In this document: positions 6,263 through 10,157 of the stretch, one piece after another
How positions within the stretch are numbered: the stretch's first letter is position 1
Layout: each line of letters starts with the position of its first letter
Assembly (NCBI GenBank): GCA_002311285.1
Contig: DBZU01000011.1
Location: 43,704 to 53,860, forward strand
DNA: 10,157 nucleotides
Source of the DNA: Dehalococcoidia bacterium UBA1152
GTDB lineage: Bacteria > Chloroflexota > Dehalococcoidia > Lucifugimonadales > UBA2962
Reading direction: 5' to 3'
Position numbers and translations under genes: made by a program
Notes under the pieces: model-generated
Seen by the model: only the letters and a program-made list of their open reading frames with translations
What the model was told of the DNA's origin: nothing
Database searches by the model: none

Positions 6263-6266
6263 GGAG
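6263..6266 (+). promoter_or_regulatory. Ribosome binding site for rpsP
   Basis: GGAG five bases before GTG 6272 fixes the rpsP start. No comparable signal precedes the earlier in-frame ATG at 6215. Confidence 0.65.
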
Positions 6267-6271
6267 AATTC

Positions 6272-6529
6272 GTGCTTAAAATTAGACTTAAAAGAGTAGG
6301 AGGCAAAAAGCAACCTTCTTACAGAATAGTTTTGGCTGACTCGCGCGCTGCGCGCGACGGAGCATTTATTGAGCAATTGGGGTTATATGATCCTAAAACC
6401 GACCCTCCTACTATTGTTATTGATAATGAAAAAACACAGCAATGGATAGCAAAGGGAGCACAGACTTCAGATTCTGTTTCTAGAATTATTAATATGCATG
6501 AAAACCAGACTAACACAGAAAAATCTTAG
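6272..6529 (+). CDS. rpsP: 30S ribosomal protein S16
   Basis: An 85-residue protein once the start is corrected. It opens LKIRLKRVGGKKQPSYRIV after the initiator and continues ADSRAARDGAFIEQLGLYDP, the classical S16 signature of the protein that binds 16S rRNA and aids 30S assembly. S16 is usually 75-100 residues, so the length fits. The open frame reaches upstream to ATG 6215, but the extra 19 residues have no counterpart in S16, and that ATG lies within the predicted promoter. GTG 6272 has GGAG at five bases. The gene leads the plus-strand operon and is followed after 21 bases by khpA, the usual rpsP-KH-rimM order. The C-terminal tail is Asn/Thr-rich and variable. Confidence 0.95.
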   Translation: MLKIRLKRVGGKKQPSYRIVLADSRAARDGAFIEQLGLYDPKTDPPTIVIDNEKTQQWIAKGAQTSDSVSRIINMHENQTNTEKS

Positions 6530-6550
6530 GATTGTATTAGGGAGATAAGA

Positions 6551-6784
6551 ATGAAGGAATTGTTAGAATTCATTGTTAGATCAATTGCTTCTAATCCTGA
6601 TGAAGTAAAAGTTACTGAGAGTCGTGAGGACAATGGCAATAAAGTCTTACTGCAACTCGAGGTGTCTCCTTTTGACAAAGGTAAAGTCATCGGTAGGCAG
6701 GGGAGAGTGGCGCAGTCTATAAGGACTTTACTTAGAGTCGCATCAATTAAAAATGGCACTCGAGCTGTTCTAGAAATTCTTTAG
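6551..6784 (+). CDS. khpA: KH-domain RNA-binding protein KhpA
   Basis: A 77-residue protein that consists of a single KH domain. The start MKELLEFIVRSIASNPDEVK and the motif GKVIGRQGRVAQSIRTLL (about 44-61), which contains the RNA-binding IGRQG loop at 47-51, match the YlqC/KhpA family. In other bacteria KhpA partners KhpB (Jag) to bind RNA and affect cell division and translation; no khpB is in this window. GGAG at 6541-6544 is six bases before ATG 6551. It sits between rpsP and rimM, its usual place in Firmicutes, Chloroflexota and Actinobacteria, so the call is secure by sequence and context. Confidence 0.93.
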   Translation: MKELLEFIVRSIASNPDEVKVTESREDNGNKVLLQLEVSPFDKGKVIGRQGRVAQSIRTLLRVASIKNGTRAVLEIL

Positions 6785-6823
6785 AATAATACTTTATACG
6801 GCTCTTACATTTCGTTTATTTCA

Positions 6824-7357
6824 TTGGTCAGATCACAACATACTGACAATACCCAAGTTGATGGCGTTGCAGTAGGCGTTATTTTAGGAACTTGGGGACT
6901 CGACGGGCATGTAAAGGTGCGACGGTTTGGGAATTCAAATGTTTTTTTCAAATCGGGATTCCTTTTTAACAATAATGATTCTCAGTTGATTGTTCAAAGT
7001 GCACGGACAAAGTCGGAACAACAAAGGGATGTTTTAATAGTAAAGTTTAAATCAGTTAAAACCGTTGCCGAAGCAATATCCTTGAAAGGCACAGAGCTTA
7101 AGGTATCAGCTTCTAAGTTGAAAGACCTGCCAGAATGGACTTATTATCATCACGAACTTATTGGATTGAATGTTTTATCTGTGAACGGCGATCATATTGG
7201 AATCCTTACTAAAATTATCGAAACTGGGGCAAACGATGTTTATTTAGTCTCATCGCCAAAAGGGACTGAAATTTTGTTTCCTGCTATTCGGGACGTGATA
7301 ATAGAAGTAAATATAAACAAAAAAATTTTAATAATAGAGTCTCAGGACACAATCTAA
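6824..7357 (+). CDS. rimM: Ribosome maturation factor RimM
   Basis: A 177-residue protein with the two RimM domains. The N-terminal domain has VAVGVILGTWGLDGHVKV (about 15-32), and the C-terminal PRC-barrel has YYHHELIG (107-114), ETGANDVYLV (133-142) and LFPAIRDVI (151-159). RimM binds S19 and supports maturation of the 30S head and 3' domain of 16S rRNA. Length is typical. The start is TTG 6824. It is the only ATG, GTG or TTG codon in frame after the khpA stop and before the conserved region, and no Shine-Dalgarno sequence is visible. The gap from khpA is 39 bases. trmD and rplS, which often follow rimM, are not here; yebC comes next after 44 bases. Confidence 0.93.
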   Translation: MVRSQHTDNTQVDGVAVGVILGTWGLDGHVKVRRFGNSNVFFKSGFLFNNNDSQLIVQSARTKSEQQRDVLIVKFKSVKTVAEAISLKGTELKVSASKLKDLPEWTYYHHELIGLNVLSVNGDHIGILTKIIETGANDVYLVSSPKGTEILFPAIRDVIIEVNINKKILIIESQDTI

Positions 7358-7401
7358 TTTAAAATTTGTTTAGATATTGATTAAATAGAAAAGGTGCGGA
7401 T

Positions 7402-8154
7402 ATGTCAGGTCACTCTAAGTGGTCAACAATTAAACATGCTAAAGCGGTTACAGATGCCAGACGTGGCAAAATGTTTACTAAACTGGCCAAAGAAATCATT
7501 GTAGTTGCTCGAGAAGGTGGCGGAGATCCTGAATCCAACTTTAAACTTCGCATGGCTATTCAACACGCTAAGGAAGCAAACATGCCAGCGGATACGATTG
7601 ATCGAGCAGTACAAAGAGGTTCTGGCAAGTTGACGGATGCATCTCAATTATCTGAGTTGCGCTATGAAGGATATGGACCCGGAGGAACAGCAATATTGCT
7701 AGAAGCATTAACTGACAATAAAAACCGTACAGCTTCAAATGTTAGGTCAACTTTTTCGAAAGGGGGTGGTAGCTTGGCCGAAGTTGGTTCTGTTGCATGG
7801 CAATTTGAGCAAAAGGCGTTATTTATTGTCAAGTGTGATGAAGAGGTTTCGGAAGACTTAGCGATGATTGCAATTGATGCAGGAGCTACTGATTTTGATA
7901 TCGATGATTCGATTATGGAAGTATATTCGTCTGTAGAACAATTTGAATCAGTAAGAAAAGCGCTGAGTAATAATCAAGCCGATATAAGATCGTCAAGTAT
8001 TTCAATGATACCGGTTAACACCGTTGAACTAGATGTAAAAACTGCTAAACCAGCCTTGAGATTGTTGGAACAGTTAGAGGACTTAGACGACGTACAAAGA
8101 GTGTATTCAAACGGGGACTTTCCCCAAGAAGTGATCGAACAATATGGGAAGTAA
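7402..8154 (+). CDS. yebC: YebC/PmpR-family protein
   Basis: A 250-residue protein with the unmistakable N-terminus MSGHSKWSTIKHAKAVTDAR, then KMFTKLAKEI, GGGDPESNFKLRMAIQHAKE and NMPADTIDRAV. The centre contains YEGYGPGG and a stretch with NKNRTASNVRSTFSKGGGSL, and the end contains LEQLEDLDDVQRVYSN, all family hallmarks. YebC proteins have been described as DNA-binding regulators and more recently as translation factors that relieve ribosome stalling at proline-rich stretches; which applies here is unknown. The start ATG 7402 has AAGGTG at 7391-7396, five bases upstream. It precedes ruvC by six bases, the widespread yebC-ruvC order, so the two are surely co-transcribed. Confidence 0.96.
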   Translation: MSGHSKWSTIKHAKAVTDARRGKMFTKLAKEIIVVAREGGGDPESNFKLRMAIQHAKEANMPADTIDRAVQRGSGKLTDASQLSELRYEGYGPGGTAILLEALTDNKNRTASNVRSTFSKGGGSLAEVGSVAWQFEQKALFIVKCDEEVSEDLAMIAIDAGATDFDIDDSIMEVYSSVEQFESVRKALSNNQADIRSSSISMIPVNTVELDVKTAKPALRLLEQLEDLDDVQRVYSNGDFPQEVIEQYGK

Positions 8155-8160
8155 AAATTA

Positions 8161-8661
8161 ATGCGAATTCTTGGTGTGGATCCTGGAACTATCAATATGG
8201 GGGTTGGTGTTGTAGAAATTACAGATGGTCAATTGACTCATGTCTATTCATCCACACTCAGTGCTCCATCTAAGCAACACCTTCCAAAACGATTGGCCAT
8301 TTTACTAGATGAACTAAACCGGATAGTCTTAACGTGGAGACCAGACAATATCGCTATTGAGAGCCCTTTTGTAGGCAAGAATGTTAAATCGGCACTGGCC
8401 GTGGGACAGGCACAGGCATTGGCTATGATAGTGGCAGCCCAAAGCGATATTGAAGTATCTTTATACAGTCCCACTGAAATTAAAAAAGCTGTGACTGACT
8501 ATGGAGGTAGTTCGAAAGAGCAGGTGAGGTCAATGGTTAATGTAATATTAGGCCTTGATGATGACGCTATGAGTATGGACTCATCTGATTCTCTAGCTGT
8601 TGCCCTGTGTCATTACAATGCCAGTAGATCTGTAAGTATTGTAGAACTAGAGATCAATTGA
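8161..8661 (+). CDS. ruvC: Holliday junction resolvase RuvC
   Basis: A 166-residue endonuclease of the RNase H fold that cuts Holliday junctions in recombination. The four expected acidic residues are present: D7 in MRILGVDPGT, E67 in IAIESPF, and D140 and D143 in DSSDSLAVALCHY. FVGKNVKSALAVGQAQA (70-86) matches the family's conserved helix. Length agrees with the usual 155-190 residues. ATG 8161 follows the yebC stop by six bases, and the Shine-Dalgarno-like GGGAAG lies within the yebC end. The gap to ruvA is three bases, so yebC, ruvC and ruvA form one transcript. Confidence 0.96.
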   Translation: MRILGVDPGTINMGVGVVEITDGQLTHVYSSTLSAPSKQHLPKRLAILLDELNRIVLTWRPDNIAIESPFVGKNVKSALAVGQAQALAMIVAAQSDIEVSLYSPTEIKKAVTDYGGSSKEQVRSMVNVILGLDDDAMSMDSSDSLAVALCHYNASRSVSIVELEIN

Positions 8662-8664
8662 AAA

Positions 8665-9237
8665 ATGATTACTAATATCAAGGGTAAAATTACTAAAATT
8701 GGCATTGACTGGATTGATTTAGACCTAGGCCCTGTGGCGTTGCATATTAACGTTCCTAGTTCTTCCATTTCTAGTTTAGGCAAGGCTGGGGATACTGTGA
8801 TCCTATTTACATCGTTACAAGTAAGAGAAGATAGCATGACTCTCTACGGATTTGATTCGGATGAATCTAGGTCAAGCTTCGAATCACTAATTGCTATAAA
8901 TGGAGTTGGTCCTCGATTAGGCCTGGCTGTTATGTCTATGTTTTCAGTAAACGATCTTATGCATGCAGTAAACACAGAAGATCAACTAGCATTCAGCAGA
9001 GTGCCGGGAGTCGGTAAGAAGACAGCTGGACGCATTATTCTTGAACTTAAAGGTCAATTAAACAAACAACTGTCTGAATCTCAACTTGGAGAGTCTTCAT
9101 CTGAAGTGCTAGAAGCATTAACAGCATTAGGTTATTCATTTAATGAGGCTAAAGAAGCTATTAGATTAAGCGGAGTTGGTACAGATTTAAAAATGGAAGA
9201 GCGTGTCAGGGCTGCATTGGAGCACCTTTCAGGGTAA
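8665..9237 (+). CDS. ruvA: Holliday junction DNA helicase subunit RuvA
   Basis: A 190-residue protein with the three RuvA parts. The N-terminal OB-fold ends near VREDSMTLYGF (53-63). Two helix-hairpin-helix motifs follow, INGVGPR (78-84) and VPGVGKKTA (113-121, continuing to GRIILELKGQL). The C-terminal domain III, about 145-190 (SEVLEALTALGYSFNEAKEA), normally contacts RuvB. RuvA tetramers hold the Holliday junction while RuvB drives branch migration. Start ATG 8665 is three bases after ruvC. ruvB is not the next gene; uvrB is. Since domain III is intact, a RuvB partner is expected elsewhere in the genome. Confidence 0.96.
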   Translation: MITNIKGKITKIGIDWIDLDLGPVALHINVPSSSISSLGKAGDTVILFTSLQVREDSMTLYGFDSDESRSSFESLIAINGVGPRLGLAVMSMFSVNDLMHAVNTEDQLAFSRVPGVGKKTAGRIILELKGQLNKQLSESQLGESSSEVLEALTALGYSFNEAKEAIRLSGVGTDLKMEERVRAALEHLSG

Positions 9238-9246
9238 CAGTAAAAC

Positions 9247-10157
9247 ATGAAATCCTTTAATGTCGTATCTGACTTTAAGGCTACTGGCGATCAACCGGAA
9301 GCAATAAAAGCACTATCCAACGGAATCGAAGCGGGATTGAAACACCAGACACTTTTAGGAGTAACTGGAAGCGGAAAAACGTTTACGATTGCCAATTTAG
9401 TTGCAGAAGTACAAAAACCCACCTTAGTCATAGCGCATAACAAGACTTTAGCTGCTCAGTTAGCTACAGAGTTCAAAGAATTTTTGCCTAACAATTCGGT
9501 TGAGTATTTTGTTAGTTATTATGATTACTATACACCTGAAGCTTATGTGCCTCGTTCTGATACCTACATTGAAAAAGAGTCATCCATTAACGAACAAATT
9601 GATAGACTGCGCCACTCATCTACACGCTCTTTAGTCGAACGTAGAGATACCATCATTGTAGCTTCTGTTTCGTGCATTTATGGTATCGGGTCAGTGGATG
9701 CCTATTCTTCCATGTCATTTATATTAGAAAAAAATCAGAATATTAGTCGGGATATTATTATTCGAAAATTAGTTGAGCTTCTCTACAAACGACGTGATAT
9801 GGATTTTCGACGAGGCTGCTTTCGCGCCAAAGGAGATGTATTAGAAATTTTTCCCTCACATTATGAAGATCGTTCGTGGAAAATATCAATGTTTGGAGAT
9901 GAGATTGAATCAATCACAGAAGTGGATCCTTTAACAGGTGAAAAAATTGCTAAAATGAATCAAGTTCGTGTTTTTGCCAATTCTCATTATGTCACACCTA
10001 AACCAACAATCAAAAAAGCTATTGGACAAATCAAAGAAGATTTAGGCAAACAATTAATAGTCTTCGAAGCGGAAAATAAATTATTAGAAAAACAACGCTT
10101 GGACGAACGAACCAATTTTGATTTAGAAATGATGGAAACTACAGGCAGTTGTAGCGG
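9247..10157 (+). CDS. uvrB: Excinuclease ABC subunit B, N-terminal part cut by window edge
   Basis: 303 complete codons are visible and the frame runs off the window. UvrB is the damage-verifying helicase-like subunit of nucleotide excision repair. Visible signatures are GDQPEAI (14-20), Walker A GVTGSGKT (38-45), PTLVIAHNKTLAAQLATEF (58-76), the damage-probing beta-hairpin YYDYYTPEAYVP (91-102), and DRLRHSSTRSL, RRDTIIVASVSCIYG and RGCFRAKGDVLEIFP (189-203). The start ATG 9247 is nine bases after ruvA, with a weak upstream signal (AGGG about 12 bases away). The stretch from SHYEDRSWKISMFGDEIESI (204-223) through ANSHYVTPKPT and FDLEMMETTGSCS resembles alphaproteobacterial UvrB more than the Gram-positive or Chloroflexota form I recall. 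That hints at transfer, but it is from memory. The helicase motifs of the C-terminal half and the UvrC-binding domain are outside the window. Confidence 0.95.
   Translation, partial: MKSFNVVSDFKATGDQPEAIKALSNGIEAGLKHQTLLGVTGSGKTFTIANLVAEVQKPTLVIAHNKTLAAQLATEFKEFLPNNSVEYFVSYYDYYTPEAYVPRSDTYIEKESSINEQIDRLRHSSTRSLVERRDTIIVASVSCIYGIGSVDAYSSMSFILEKNQNISRDIIIRKLVELLYKRRDMDFRRGCFRAKGDVLEIFPSHYEDRSWKISMFGDEIESITEVDPLTGEKIAKMNQVRVFANSHYVTPKPTIKKAIGQIKEDLGKQLIVFEAENKLLEKQRLDERTNFDLEMMETTGSCS

Larger units (their letters stand above)
5981..6271. promoter_or_regulatory. Divergent promoter region between rplI and rpsP
   Basis: This is a 291-base, very AT-rich stretch with no convincing gene between two divergent conserved operons, so promoters for both should lie here. 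The open frame that covers 6215-6271 is an artefact of an early ATG upstream of the real rpsP start. On the plus strand a TTGACA-type element is visible at 6202-6207. For rplI no -35/-10 pair stands out; CATAAT on the minus strand at 6046-6051 is a possible -10 without a good -35. The middle holds an imperfect dyad at 6090-6118, and an octamer CCGGTCCG occurs once near each end. Confidence 0.6.

Noticed and set aside
6215..6271. N-terminal extension of S16 as a signal or targeting peptide
   Set aside because: It lacks a hydrophobic core, has no ribosome binding site at its ATG and overlaps the predicted promoter.
7353..7375. Terminator-like inverted repeat TCTAA...TTAGA between rimM and yebC
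   Set aside because: Five AT-rich pairs with a long loop and no T-run; expected by chance in this composition.

Overview
The window is a compact, AT-rich bacterial chromosome segment (roughly 40% GC by eye) carrying conserved housekeeping genes. The best guess for the source is a Chloroflexota lineage of the Dehalococcoidia/SAR202 type. The reasons are a DnaD-domain primosome gene next to dnaB (a Firmicutes/Chloroflexota trait), an rpsP-khpA-rimM block joined to yebC-ruvC-ruvA, and a neighbouring luciferase-like flavin monooxygenase, a family that is very abundant in SAR202. The assignment rests on remembered gene order and motifs, not on a search. Many starts look non-ATG: TTG for the monooxygenase, dnaB, the DnaD gene and rimM, and GTG for rpsP and probably the AAA+ gene.

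Layout. (1) Positions 1-1435, plus strand: the C-terminal end of a zinc-type alcohol dehydrogenase and a complete luciferase-like monooxygenase. (2) Positions 1449-5980, minus strand: an apparent operon read as rplI, dnaB, a DnaD-domain gene, a double-AAA+ helicase-loader-like gene and a HIT-family gene. (3) Positions 5981-6271: the non-coding divergent promoter region. It holds an imperfect dyad, a duplicated CCGGTCCG octamer and a TTGACA -35 candidate for rpsP. (4) Positions 6272-10157, plus strand: rpsP, khpA, rimM, yebC, ruvC, ruvA and the 5' third to half of uvrB, which runs off the window.

How the genes fit together. The minus-strand operon couples ribosomal protein L9 to a replication restart or helicase-loading set: the replicative helicase DnaB, a DnaD-type primosome protein, and an ATPase of the DnaC/DnaI family. 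The plus-strand operon starts with small-subunit ribosome biogenesis (S16, KhpA, RimM). It continues into a YebC-family translation or transcription factor and then DNA repair (RuvC resolvase, RuvA junction-binding protein, UvrB excision repair). trmD and rplS, which usually follow rimM, and ruvB, which usually follows ruvA, are absent from these positions.

The most unusual items are the AAA+ protein, which contains two intact DnaC-like ATPase domains at a strict 185-residue offset; the long acidic tail on L9; the corrected rpsP start with its promoter inside the longer open frame; and a UvrB whose middle region reads like the alphaproteobacterial type. I found no insertion sequence, CRISPR array, tRNA or rRNA. 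I found no clearly undescribed system; the double-AAA+ loader module is the closest candidate.
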